A stretch of DNA of 64,000 nt from Trichinella spiralis. Lineage: Eukaryota; Nematoda; Enoplea; Trichinellida; Trichinellidae. Every line of letters starts with the position of its first letter. The stretch's first letter is position 1. Location of the stretch: the NCBI GenBank assembly GCA_000181795.3, contig CM012953.1:8905957-8969956 (forward strand), given 5' to 3'. The notes beneath the pieces are model-generated. The model saw nothing but the letters and a program-made list of their open reading frames with translations. It had not been told where the DNA came from and made no database searches. Below are positions 22,155-32,818 of the stretch, piece after piece. Both the position numbers and the translations under genes were made by a program.

Positions 22155-23895
22155 TTATTCACAGTTCGATTTCATATTAAAAATATTCAAAACTTTACTT
22201 TTCAAAATTTGAAGCTCTTTTCTAATCAACAATGGATTTCGCTGGTTCACAATGGTACGCTGGCGGTGATAATGCTTGTTAACAATTTTGAAAGCCGCTT
22301 TGATGGACTGCTTATTATCCGTCTCGCTTTGCGTGCGGTACAAAGTGGCCAGCAATTTCCTCAACGAGCTTATGCTGTCGACTTGATTGAAACGTAGTTG
22401 CAAATTTTTGATCCAACTGTGCAATTTCAGCTCTCCACTTCTACTACCACCAACCTTGCCGCCGCCGTTCAGCAGGTTCCTGAGTCGACATTTGAGCTTT
22501 TTGAATCTTTCTGACAATTTCGCTTTGTTCTTCCTTTTCAACTTGCACATCACCGACCATTGTTGGGATATCGACTTGGTCGCGTCGGTGAGCAACGCCA
22601 TTTCCGCGTCGTCGGTCACTTTGCCCTGGTTCACCGCCTTACGACAACTGCGATACCAGCTTTTCAACGTTGCCAACGATCTCACACCCTGAAGCTGAAC
22701 AGACAACGCTTCGAAAGTTCCAACAGCGGTTCCTCCTGTTTGTCGATTCGCATCCATTTCATTGTTCAGCAAATTAGTGACCGTTCCTTCGATCGATTTC
22801 ACGTATGCAGTCTCGTCGAACTGCTTGTGGGTCTGATTGAAACGACAAAGCTGATTCCAGCAGCGTTCCCGCCAGCCCCTGTCGACGTTGACCGAATCGT
22901 TCTTGCGCAACAAGTCTTCAATCAAGCTCAATTTTGCCAAATTTTCAGGCCAGTCAAGTTGAACCGGCGGTTCCGGACCGGCGTAGTGGAATTCAGCGTC
23001 GCGCCATTTGGCCAGCAGCTTGTAGAGCTTTTCCAACAGACGTACATTTTTCACGCTTGCTTGGTAAAGAACCGCCGCCGAGCCGAGAAACAAGCTGCAA
23101 ACATTGACAAAATGGCCCAACCCCATCAGCTGGCAACAAGACCAGCCCAACAGCACGCATTTGTTGCCAACGTCGGCCCAGTTGATTGCCGAAGCGACCA
23201 CAACTGCCATACTGTACGTCCAACAGTGCGCGGAAGGAGCGTATACCGTATCGTCGGCAGATCGTTTCACACTGTCGACGAATTCACGAAGAACCTGCGA
23301 AGGAAAATAACCAAATCACCAATCGAAATATCTCCATTCATCAGAATAAATGTAAATTTGAAAATTAGTACAATTTTGCAAAAACAACTTTAAATAATAA
23401 TACAAATCTTTAATATTTTTCATTGTAAATAAATTCAAATTCATTAAGACAAAATTTTTTCAACAAAGAACAGTAAAGCTGTATCACCTAATCCTATCAC
23501 ATCATACCATTTATAATTTCAAAATAGTACATGCAAATCATTAAACTGTAAGCATTTTTTCCTAAACTTAAACAACTCACATTTAAACAGTCCATGTTTT
23601 CCAATTTCAAAAGTGAGCTCATTAGCTGCCGCGCACGCTGGTATGTTTGAAAGTGGCCTAACGGTTTGGCAAGTTTTTTTGTCAGCTTTTGCAGAACGTA
23701 GACTTCTATTGACTTGAAGATAGTTTCCAAATTCGACGTTTCCTGAGATTGTAAATACCCGGTCAAGCAAGCTTTCAAGCCGGTGAGATCTAACGCACGA
23801 TGTTCAGCTGATGAATACGTGCACGTGGAAAGAACTGGCGATTTGTGAAGAATCTTCTCCAACTCATTTTCAAATACTGTTGTTGTTTGTTCCAT
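22155..23895 (-). CDS. Nepro-like protein (nucleolus and neural progenitor protein family), two exons
   Basis: Exon 1 is 23895..23581 and exon 2 is 23294..22155. The GTGAGT donor and TTCGCAG acceptor join in phase 0 to give 484 residues. The N-terminal half combines FQTYQRARQLMSSLLKLENMD with a long hydrophobic and helical region containing LLGWSCCQLMGLGHFVNVC and then KLYKLLAKWR. This arrangement reminds me of the NEPRO N-terminal domain found in vertebrate NEPRO and RNase MRP-associated Rmp1-type proteins. If so, the protein is probably nucleolar and acts in RNase MRP or rRNA processing. The C-terminal half (from about residue 300) is very basic, with KLKRKNKAKLSERFKKLKCRL, consistent with nucleolar or RNA binding. 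The ATG lies two bases after a CGCAG acceptor-like site. Its start is 412 bp from the divergent TMEM199 gene. The gene itself is well supported; the family name is tentative. Confidence 0.6.
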
Positions 23896-24306
23896 GCCTG
23901 CGCGGATAAATAAATTTACTTAACACATATCACCATTTCCGTTCAATGAAAGGGTCATGTTCAAAAATTTTCTGATCAAAAAATCTTCACACAATCGTAG
24001 GATAATTCAAGTTGACAAACAGAATCAAAAAAACAATTTGACAGACCGCTGACTTGTACGGTGTTGTTTATAAATGCTACAGTAAGATTTTATGAAATTT
24101 GAAAATAAAGCATGGGCGTTGTGAGCACTATATTAGAGATGTTTGCAAAAGTCATATTCTGGCATTGATTTGGATAAAAATTTAAATTTATGCACATTCG
24201 TTTATTTATTTATTGGAACTCAACTTTTTTTATACTGTAATATTTCAAAGATATCTCTCAATTTATATGGGTCAAATGTAATTTTCGTTGAAAATATTTT
24301 TAATCG
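23896..24306. promoter_or_regulatory. Bidirectional promoter interval between the Nepro-like gene and TMEM199
   Basis: This 411-bp AT-rich interval separates two divergent start codons and presumably serves both genes. No specific element is recognisable apart from the acceptor-like CGCAG directly before the minus-strand start. Confidence 0.4.
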
Positions 24307-24888
24307 ATGGAGTTAACTTTCAAAATAAAAGATGATTCATTTATTGAATTAATAGAAAAAGCATTGTATGAATTCGACGATTTGACAACTGGCGAACGTT
24401 TAGATTTGCAAGAAGTGAAAGAGGGAAAATGCAGTTGCACTTTGCGTGTATTGAAATTGCTGAAGAGGCGTTTTCCTTCCGAAGTTTCAATCTGCAAATG
24501 GTTGCAGTCGGGTGATATAATTTTGCCCACACTGCCCAAGAGGGAACGGAATCCGGAATTGGAAGCTCGAATTCAAAAGTTGAAAAAGGAACAAGAACAA
24601 CGTGAATACGATCGAATGACCAGCAATGTGGACGTGGTGCAGTTGCACAGGCAACGCAACAAGTTCGGCTCTTTTCAACAAGATTTGGCTATTCTGAACC
24701 GGCAGCTTATTATAATACTGAACACACTGCTTACTGTGATTTGCTCATTTCTTTTCGGTTTCTATTCTGTACAATTTGTTTCCCCTTCATCGGACTATAC
24801 TCTTCGTGTTGCTGTTGGATTGCTATTTGCAGTTGTTGTTTTTCTGTCTGACATGTATTTTATTATTAAGACTTGTGCAAATTCATAG
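24307..24888 (+). CDS. tmem199: TMEM199/Vma12-like V-ATPase assembly factor
   Basis: This is an intronless frame of 193 residues. Vma12/TMEM199 is an ER membrane factor needed to assemble the V-ATPase V0 sector. The diagnostic middle part reads PTLPKRERNPELEARIQKLK followed by EYDRMTSNVD, close to the PPRNPELVARLEKIK and EYKRITRNV of TMEM199 as I recall it. Two hydrophobic segments at about 133-155 and 166-188 form the C-terminal hairpin membrane anchor. The N-terminal cytosolic domain is helical and charged. Length is close to the human protein (about 208 aa). The ATG is the first in frame. It shares an upstream interval with the Nepro-like gene. Confidence 0.85.
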   Translation: MELTFKIKDDSFIELIEKALYEFDDLTTGERLDLQEVKEGKCSCTLRVLKLLKRRFPSEVSICKWLQSGDIILPTLPKRERNPELEARIQKLKKEQEQREYDRMTSNVDVVQLHRQRNKFGSFQQDLAILNRQLIIILNTLLTVICSFLFGFYSVQFVSPSSDYTLRVAVGLLFAVVVFLSDMYFIIKTCANS

Positions 24889-25574
24889 CCACTTGAAACT
24901 TGTTATGAGCACTGCAAAGGGTAATTTTGTACACTAATTTGTTATTATACACGTCATTCTTTTCAATTACTTTGCAATAAACGGTGAATCATTTTCTGCG
25001 CAGAGTAGTTTATTTTGAAAAAGTGTGGTAAATGAAAAATAACTACAGAGATCAAGTGATTTTAAAAACTGCAGAACAGAACGCAAAGCAAGCTTGCTGT
25101 ACACAACGTAGAAATGCATATTTTTGAAAGCAGCTGTTGATGCTTAAATTGGCGTGAATATTTTCAATATGCATAATTTCTTACTTGGTGATGTAGTTAT
25201 GATAAAGATATTTTAAGAAAGTAAAACAAAATTTACAACACAAATTATTTTTACCGTGAAAAAATTAATGACTTTGTAAATTATGATTTTTTTTATCAGT
25301 AACTTTATTACTGATGGTATTATCTTTATCTACCTTTAATTCATACAAGTTTGAGGAACATTTAGTTTAAAATGAAAAGGTTTAAAATTAAAACTTCATT
25401 TACTTTAAAGTGATTAAAAATTCCGTTGAAATATATTTTAACAGTAACACTTATCAATTTAATATTCATTTTTGTAGACTTCTGTCGAACGGTGAATTTT
25501 TATCTTTACATTAACCCGTTTCAAGTATATTGTAAAAGTGAATTGAACGAATATTGCTTTCAGATTGCATCGAA

Positions 25575-27601
25575 ATGGCTCACAACTTAACACAGGAGCA
25601 ATGTGAAGAGAAAGAAGCACCATCTCCCAAGCGATCATTATTTGCAAAAACGCTGAATGAATATTACAAGGAGAAAATTTTGCCGGTAGAAGTGTGCATC
25701 AATTTCGACTTGTACTGTTCACTTCCGTTGCTCGACTGCGAATTTTCTTGCAATCCGACAATTCTGTTCCTTGGTCAGCATTCGGTTGGCAAAACTTCGA
25801 TGATTCGTTTCCTTCTCAACACCGATTATCCAGGGATGCGCATCGCGCCGGAACCGAGCAACGATATCTTCAACATCATCATCTACGGCAACGATGCGCG
25901 CATCATTCCTAGCAACATCATGATCAACAGTACGAATTTCCCTTTTCCAGGTTGGTTTTCCGAAGCAGAATATTATCTTAATTTCTTATTAGATTTGTTA
26001 TTTGAAAAAATGCTAACGATATGTCTAACGATTGCCAGGTTTGACTCAGTTTAGCAATCAGTGTTTGAAAAAATGCGTCGTCGTCAGTTGCCCAGTTCCA
26101 CTGTTGAAGCATGTGACCATCATTGATACGCCGGGAATTTTGGAAAATTCACTGCAGCCACAAGGTCCGACGGAATTTGAACAAATGATTCGCTATTTTT
26201 CCGGCAAAGTGGATCGTATACTGTTAATGTTCGATGCACTTCGCTTTGATCTATCTGAATCGATGAATCGTCTGTTGTATATATTGCAGCCGTTTGAAGA
26301 CAAAATTTTGGTAACAACAACAACAATAACAGTTGTAGATGTTGAATTTGAAAATAATTATTAAAATGGTTTTTTATTATTATTTTTAGTTAATTTTGAA
26401 CAAAGGAGATACGTGCGATCCGATAGCGTTGAGCCACGTCAGGTCGGCTTTGATTTGGTCGATGAGTCGCAAATTGCATTCTGTCGACATGCCCAAAGTT
26501 TACGTAGGCTCTTTCTGGGATAAGCCGCTTCGCAGTGTGGTCCATCAGCAGCTTTTTCAAGCAGACTTGAGTCGTCTTTTTGAAGAACTTCGTTGCTTGC
26601 CAAGGACAACTAATATCCGTCGACTAAAAGACGTGCTCAAACGTGCCAACCAGGTATGTGGCTGCATCTTCTTCAACAGTATTCATTTTTTAAACAGTTC
26701 AATTTTTGAATAATTGCATTTGTCCATTCATTGAGGTTCTGCTTTTTGCCACTTTGACCAACAAAATGCACCGCATGCGCTACTTTGCCGGTTGCATTCC
26801 GAAAATGAAGAGAAGAACACTTGCCAAAATCGTTTCCAATGAAGTCTATCCGAAATTGATAAATGTGCTCCATTTACAAAGCCACGATTTGCCAACTATG
26901 GATCTAATGTACAGCCTGATGTTGAGAGATATTTGGATTTTCAAAAAAGTCAGCAAAAGAGATTTTCAGCAACTTAGAGATTTTTTGCACAACGACATGA
27001 CGCATCTGTTGGAAATTTTACGTGCTGAAGTGCCGGTATGATAGCGCAGTTGAATATTTTCCTATTTGGTCTTTTTTTGGTTTTCAAACTTAATATTTTA
27101 TTTTATAAGGAAAAAATTCCATGCGGTCGCTTGCAAGATCCACTGCTTAATCGAGATTGGGAAGATTGCGAGTGGAGCGTGGTGAATGAAGAGGCGGAAA
27201 AGCAAGGCTGGAGAAGCGAATTCCATCTGCTCGGTCCAAAGAAAGGTCTGCTTCATGCGGTGCAACTGATTGATACGTTGCAGAAATGTGGCCTGCCAAT
27301 GATGGTACTGGATCAGATTTGGCGTCTGGTAGATCAGGATAATGACAACATGATCAACGAAGATCAGTTCTGCTTGGTCAAATACTTGATCAACAGAACT
27401 TTGAGAGGACGACCTGTACCAAGCGAACTGCCAAATTGTATGCTGCCTCCGCAATCCCAGGACAATTCTTGCGCATGCAACAAAGCAGAAATAGAAATGG
27501 AAGATAGCGTCAGTAATGACGAACCATATCCCACTGAGCAGTGTTCTACACCGCACAAGCAATTGTGCTTTTTCCAGAGCCATGAGAAAAATGAGGAATA
27601 A
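25575..27601 (+). CDS. Divergent EHD (EH-domain ATPase, RME-1-like) protein, five exons
   Basis: EHD proteins are dynamin-like ATPases that remodel membranes of recycling endosomes. Exons 25575-25950, 26039-26310, 26390-26653, 26736-27035 and 27110-27601 join to 567 aa. The P-loop is GQHSVGKTS (residues 67-75), followed by YPGMRIAPEPSND, the switch DTPGIL (155-160) and a nucleotide-specificity motif LNKGD (219-223; EHDs usually have NKAD). KVYVGSFWDKPL and the helical region to about 400 also match the family. The C-terminal EH domain lies at about 425-510 and includes LDQIWRLVDQDNDNMINEDQF. Its calcium loop has Asn where EHDs usually have Gly (DKDG), so ion binding may be altered. A tail of about 55 residues, rich in acidic residues and Cys, extends beyond the EH domain. 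Sequence divergence from RME-1/EHD1 is high, so it may be a lineage-specific paralogue. The ATG is 11 bases after a TTTCAG acceptor-like site. Confidence 0.9.
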
Positions 27602-28047
27602 ATCAAATCAAGTGGAACAATATTTCATTTATTTAAAACGTATAACTGAACATTTATTTCAATATTATTATTAATCTGTACAGAATTATGTCATTGAAAT
27701 GTTTAACAAACTAAACTGGATGAATGGATAAACTGTTTAATAATAAAATAATAAATTGTTAATATATATTCTTTTCAAAGAAATTACTTGGGACTTGAGG
27801 ACTGCGGTTAATAATGCTCGCTCATTGCGTGTGTTTAATATTCATTTTTGATTTAATACTCTTGCAGGCCAAGACCACATCGGCTCTGTGCACACAGGCG
27901 GACATTCAAATAGGATTTGAGCGCACAGGCAAGTCAGTATCTGCTGACCATGCACTGGTGGCTGATCTTACATATTACATTGCAAAATACTCCGCATTGC
28001 ATTACAAAATTTTACTGTCTAAGAATTAAAACATTTTATTAGTACAT

Positions 28048-28210
28048 ACTGCAGAATTGTGGCATGCACTGCTGCAAGAAAGCTCTTTGGTACCACATTG
28101 ACTGACATCCTTTTGTACAATTGCACCTTGTAGCAGGCGCATTATTGTCTGCCTTCGCAGCAGTACGCAGACCCATAGTTTCTTCAGGCACATCTTGCTT
28201 GAAATGACAG
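28048..28210 (-). pseudogene. Decayed C-terminal fragment of a DDE transposase/integrase (KRBA2/SCAND3-like)
   Basis: Read on the minus strand, this piece gives MGLRTAAKADNN followed by RCNCTKGCQSM. It resembles the Cys-rich C-terminal tail (CNCKxGCxTxRC-type) of domesticated-integrase-like transposases that are abundant in some invertebrate genomes. The frame breaks just upstream in the transcript direction. The identification is from motif memory only. Confidence 0.35.
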
Positions 28211-28499
28211 TAAAGCCTGCCGTACTGTTGGAAATGCTTGGTCTCTCGTAATATTAAGCATTACTTTTGCTACCTGTATATAAACCAAAACTGCTTCCGT
28301 CCAAGCTTGTCTCCCATTTGAAATTTGTTTCGTTGAGCTTGCGGTGGTCAACGTCAAGCGGACCATAGTCAGTTGCCTCTCGGGCAGGTCGTGTGTTGGT
28401 CGAACATGCGTCCAGGTTGAACCTCAGCTGCATCTTCAGCCAGTTGACGCGCCTTCATGAGTGTTAACAATCCACACAGGCAGGTTCTCTGTGGATCTC

Positions 28500-29060
28500 T
28501 CTCTCCACGCTACGCCGCAGATGAAACGCACAACCAACTCGTTCTCTGATTTTCCGGCCCTGCGTCCCATCTCAGCCACCCAACTTGTGCGAACTCTCGT
28601 ATCCACTGGTTCTGTCGTTGTCGTAGGCCGTCAAAATCCATTACTAGACTGATCGGGGTCTCGCCATGGCCGTAGGGGTGTCCAGGACACGGCGTTTTAG
28701 CTCCTCCCTTGCTTATCGTCTCGAACGGATCTTGGCAGGAAAAGCTCGCGTCGGACAGCGTCATTCATGAAGAGACGGGCGCTGGCGGCTTGACGCGACG
28801 ACGGTATGCCGGTCACATAGAAGAAGTATTCTGGTTTTTCGGTGCTGTCCATTTCTCGTTGTAGGCAGGCGGTGGGCCGTATTTCGGTTTTTTTGTGCAA
28901 TTTCCCTGAAAGGGCTGCATTGCAACGGGCGGATGTAAGAAATGTTCGTTGGTTCCATGCAATCAGTTCCTGGTTTTGCACGTTTACCAGTCTTTGAAAA
29001 GAACCGGCTACTATGAGACTAAATGGTTGATTGATTCGTTCATCGTTGAGCAAAGACTCA
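28500..29060 (-). mobile_element. GC-richer decayed coding sequence, probably transposon-derived
   Basis: Two overlapping minus-strand frames (29053..28697 and 28764..28510) lie in a block with clearly higher GC than the flanks. They look like one reading frame broken by a frameshift. No motif allows a class assignment. The neighbouring Cys-rich transposase-like piece supports a mobile origin. It could instead be a decayed host gene. Confidence 0.3.
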
Positions 29061-29382
29061 GTCTTCCGATCTTATTCGGCTTTCCAGCTGGAAGATCCTC
29101 TGAGACTCTCTATATCTTTTGAGCTGAAAATAATGTTTGAATAATTCAATAAAACTACATTGAATAATTCATACCAGAGTCATGATCGAGTTGCATTTTT
29201 CCATGGATACAACTAAAGTACTGTTGGCTTTCTTGTTTGTAACCCTTTTCATACTGGTCATCTTCGTTTTAGCACAACAGCATCAGCTGTGCACAATTTA
29301 TCATTTCCATTTGAACTAAAATCGCCTTTACCAATTCATCTGATGTGACGAGAGACGAGAATAATTTCTGACAGAAACCCAT

Positions 29383-29425
29383 GTGTTAAGAAATCTTTAG
29401 TTCAAACTTGAAGATTTCTTAACAC
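29383..29425. repeat. Perfect 15-bp inverted repeat (hairpin)
   Basis: GTGTTAAGAAATCTT at 29,383-29,397 is the exact reverse complement of AAGATTTCTTAACAC at 29,411-29,425, with a 13-base loop. There is no coding context. It could be a foldback element or a structured transcript. Confidence 0.7.
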
Positions 29426-29615
29426 CATGCATCATATTTATCAAACTCATAGAACAAAGTCGTATTATGTGTAAATGACGGAAACAAGCAAGGCAGTGAA
29501 AATTTCGCCCGAAGTGGACCATCCACAATTATCATTATCGTGAGGTAAACATAAACAAATAACCGCTAACGCAAGGTCAGAAGAAACTGCGCAAGGCTGC
29601 AGGTACTTAGTCGAC

Positions 29616-29677
29616 TCCAGTCGTCTTTGTGCACACAGGATAAATGAATGGTTTCCCGTGTGCACGAAGACGGTCTG
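29616..29677 (+). ncRNA. Candidate miRNA precursor-like hairpin
   Basis: The 23-base arm 29,616-29,638 (CCAG, CGTCTT, GTGCACAC, GG) pairs with 29,654-29,677 (CC, GTGTGCAC, AAGACG, CTGG), leaving about 20 base pairs, a few mismatches and a 15-base loop. Size and shape fit a short pre-miRNA. Either strand could be transcribed. It lies in the gene-free interval that also holds the SL RNA genes. A transposon terminal hairpin is the main alternative. Confidence 0.4.
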
Positions 29678-30399
29678 GGTACTTTACCTACAAAAGTAGC
29701 ATTTCAGAAATTCAAGTATGAATTTAAAAAATGACAAAAAATGACATAATTTGATGCATAAAATTCAGCGTACCAACTACAGAACTTTCGAAAAGGTTTT
29801 CGGATCAATAAAGTCGAACAGACCAAGCGACTGCGCAACCAAACCGGTTGTCTAATCGGTCGTCTGAGATTTGGACTACCGTACGCCGAGACGGGTCAAG
29901 CAATACGAGTGAGTTTAAATATGAGACGAACACGAGAGATAAAAACTTGCTTATCTGAACAAATGAACTGTTCATTCGCTGCCATCTCACTGTCTATCCT
30001 TGCTTGAATTGATTAAATCGGATCACATCACATACCATGTAATCGATTAACCTTCTATAAATAGGATATACAGTACACTACTAAAAGACATTCAAGTTCT
30101 ATCAGAAAGATTTTTCAACCGTGTTTTCAAAAGTAATATAAGAAAAAATTTAACAAAAGCACATTTATATCAAATTAAAATTAGACAATCCATTAGTATA
30201 CATTTTTTTAATATGTAAATGAAATAAGTTAAATATAAAATTAATCTCTTGAAATTACCTGTTTCAATAAAATAAAAGCCACATTAAAAGTATTCATATT
30301 TTGATAGCATAGAAATAGAAGCATTTTCAAGGAATCAATTACAAAATCATCTTATAAATGGAAATTTTTTACAATCATGGGCAAAAATGGAATATCATT

Positions 30400-30421
30400 A
30401 CAAAACCCAATATTTTATTAC
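30400..30421 (+). promoter_or_regulatory. Proximal sequence element-like promoter box of SL RNA gene copy 1
   Basis: This 22-bp box contains ACAAAACCCAATATTT and ends in ATTAC. It differs at a single base from the box at 32,755-32,776. Both end 42-43 bases before the first base of the spliced leader, the position expected for the snRNA-type PSE that drives SL RNA genes. The sequence between box and leader is much less conserved, which argues for selection on the box. Confidence 0.7.
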
Positions 30422-30464
30422 GGTAAGTTTTGTATAGTACGCACCTGATCTGATGTGTTTGTTA

Positions 30465-30560
30465 GGTATTTACCGAATTAAAAAGGTAAATATTTCTATT
30501 CTGACACGTGAGTGTCTGACAATTTTTGTCCTAGGATTTTGGGGAATCCGAAATCCGTTA
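30465..30560 (+). ncRNA. Spliced-leader RNA gene, copy 1
   Basis: The SL exon is 21 nt (30,465-30,485; GGTATTTACC then GAATTAAAAAG), followed by the 5' splice site GTAAAT at 30,486. Stem I pairs GGTATTTACC with GGTAAATATT over ten pairs, placing the splice site inside the stem with a 10-nt loop. Stem II is GACAC (30,503-30,507) with GTGTC (30,512-30,516) around a GTGA tetraloop. A consensus Sm site AATTTTTG is at 30,521-30,528. A terminal stem pairs GGATTT (30,534) with AAATCC (30,551-30,556). This is the textbook SL RNA order: leader, donor, stems, Sm site, 3' hairpin. Its role is to donate the leader to mRNAs by trans-splicing. The exact 5' and 3' ends are estimated. Confidence 0.85.
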
Positions 30561-32754
30561 TCTTTCCTTGAGATTAGGTATTCAGTTTCTAGAAGATTAA
30601 TTATTCCATTATTAAATCAGATAAGTGCGAATGTGATGATATTGCAATTGTGTGCCTCACCCTGAAAGTACTTAAGTGCATGTAGGTTGTTATACTGGCG
30701 CACAATTCGAGCAATGCGTTCAACAGCTGGTGATCCATGACATGTTGTTCATAAAATAAATCTATACCGTGCTGCATCTATTGGCATCGATATTGGCGGC
30801 ATAATAGGCAATTTCAGTTTTAAAAGGAATCGAAACGTGTCGTTCGAATGAACAGCAATTGAAATTATTAACTTGCACGTTTCTGATGTCAAGTGATTGT
30901 TATTCCAGTTTTGTTTTAATGAAAAAAGGTTACTGTTTTGTTCTTCGTCACACTGTCATGTATAATATTGCATGTTCCTGATAAATCTTCCGAATATTTT
31001 ACCACTCTCCGCCTATAAATAAGACGTATAGACGCCCATGTATGGCGATATATATATTGCAGATGTTCATAAAATAAGATTGGTGCTCAGCTAATGAACC
31101 TACGATGTATAGTTATGCCACAGACACAGATAACCATTGCAAATTGATCACGCAGTGAATTGAACTAGATTCGTCATAAGTAATGTTAGTATTTTGCAAA
31201 GTTTATTTGATCATAATATCAGAAAAAGCGCGCCTATCATACACAACGTGGACTAGTCCAAAGTCAAAGCAGCTATTGCTTTATTAGGAAATTAATTTAA
31301 GAAAACCTGTCGCTGATCTGGTGATAATTCCATCATATTTTTATGACCATCAACATAAATCAGACAATCAAAGACAAATTGAAAATCCGCTGGCTAACGC
31401 TCGAATCACAAAATGTATTTCAAACCTGCATGTCCTGTAACTATTTTACGTAATGTTACGGGACATTTTTTGCATTAAACCTATTCGTGCATGTGATATA
31501 GTTCAGTTGTTGTGCATAATTCCCCAAAAATTCAATATGCACTTAACCATGTTCGACTGCACTTCCTACTTTTAGTTTTCCTCATAAATAAATGTCACCC
31601 ACACATATTCTTTTTCAATTTGTTCATGTGGTGAAATCAGTGTCCTATTCAGGTGCTCTACTCCATCATTTTTCATCAATAGGATCTGAGTTTCGTTGAC
31701 AAATATTTTAGAGTAATATGAATGGTTTTGAAAAAAATTGACTTTTTGAGTCGATTTATAAGGTTTGCACAACAACTGAATGTCAATTTTCTTGAATTCT
31801 CAGGCTGAAATTCATCCGACGTTAGAAAAATTTGTGCAAAAGAGCCTGAATAATCCCAATTCCCTGTAGTTTTTCTTTCAGTGAATAGTATTAAGTTTGT
31901 TTTATATTTTTTTATCCAAAATTAATTAAATGAAAATAATTTTTACGCATTTACATTTGAAAAATACAAGAAAACTGTTATTGTAATTTTGTTGACTTAT
32001 GATTACTTTATCGTCACGAGCTCGTTCATAGCAATTTTTATAAAGCTTGTACAAGTGATCACCTTAGCACTGTGTTTTGCACACACTGCAGTAGGTACTG
32101 ACTTTTTCTACTGTCACAAATCGTGTACTTTTTTTCTAGATCTTCCCAGCTATTGGCCCATTTGCTGTCATTTTTATTCCAATAAATTCAATTGCTTTCA
32201 TCATTTCATCTTCAATTTGTTAGGAATGCTACACCACAACGGTCTTTTCGCATTCCATTAGAAACAGTCTTCTACTACTGTCTTCCATTAGCAAGTAATA
32301 ACAGAACAATTTAAACAAGTGGTGAATAGACGAAACATCCAAAAAAAATGCCAGTGTAATAGCAAACAAACTCCAAATAATACAACGTGAACGTGTAAAT
32401 TTTATAAAAAGTATTCTGCTGTCAGTTTGAACTCCAAACAATCAAACAATATGTTTCATGCCAAACTTTGAACACGACATCCGAAGAAAAAACAATGAGG
32501 TACGCAGTTATAAGGGATGTTCTAGTGAAATTTTCTACACGTAAAAATGGTAAAATTATTTCAGTTATTTGATTTTTAATGAAATTAGGTAAAACTTCCA
32601 TAATACTATTTGCTGAAGATAATTTGCAAGGATTTGCGATTATTCAAGATTTTAATGTTTTACTTGTAATGGATTAATTTGACTCAAAATTTTCAAACAC
32701 ATACATAAGGCTATGCATACATTAGAGGGTTAATATATATTCAAATATCTCCTA
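30561..32754. other. AT-rich interval between the two SL RNA genes
   Basis: I see no protein gene, tRNA or further SL copy here. Small inverted repeats and scattered short frames are no more than expected by chance. Confidence 0.4.
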
Positions 32755-32776
32755 ACAAAACCCAATATTTCATTAC
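32755..32776 (+). promoter_or_regulatory. Proximal sequence element-like promoter box of SL RNA gene copy 2
   Basis: This box contains ACAAAACCCAATATTT followed by CATTAC and is identical to the copy 1 box except for one T/C difference. It ends 42 bases before the leader. The same spacing in both copies supports a promoter element rather than chance similarity. Confidence 0.7.
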
Positions 32777-32818
32777 TGTTTCTTTTTGAAGTTGTTGTTG
32801 CCAGTGGAAGTACTGTCA

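Noticed and set aside
22560-23393. A 277-codon plus-strand frame
   Set aside because: It is antisense to the Nepro-like exon, has no start context and gives no recognisable protein.
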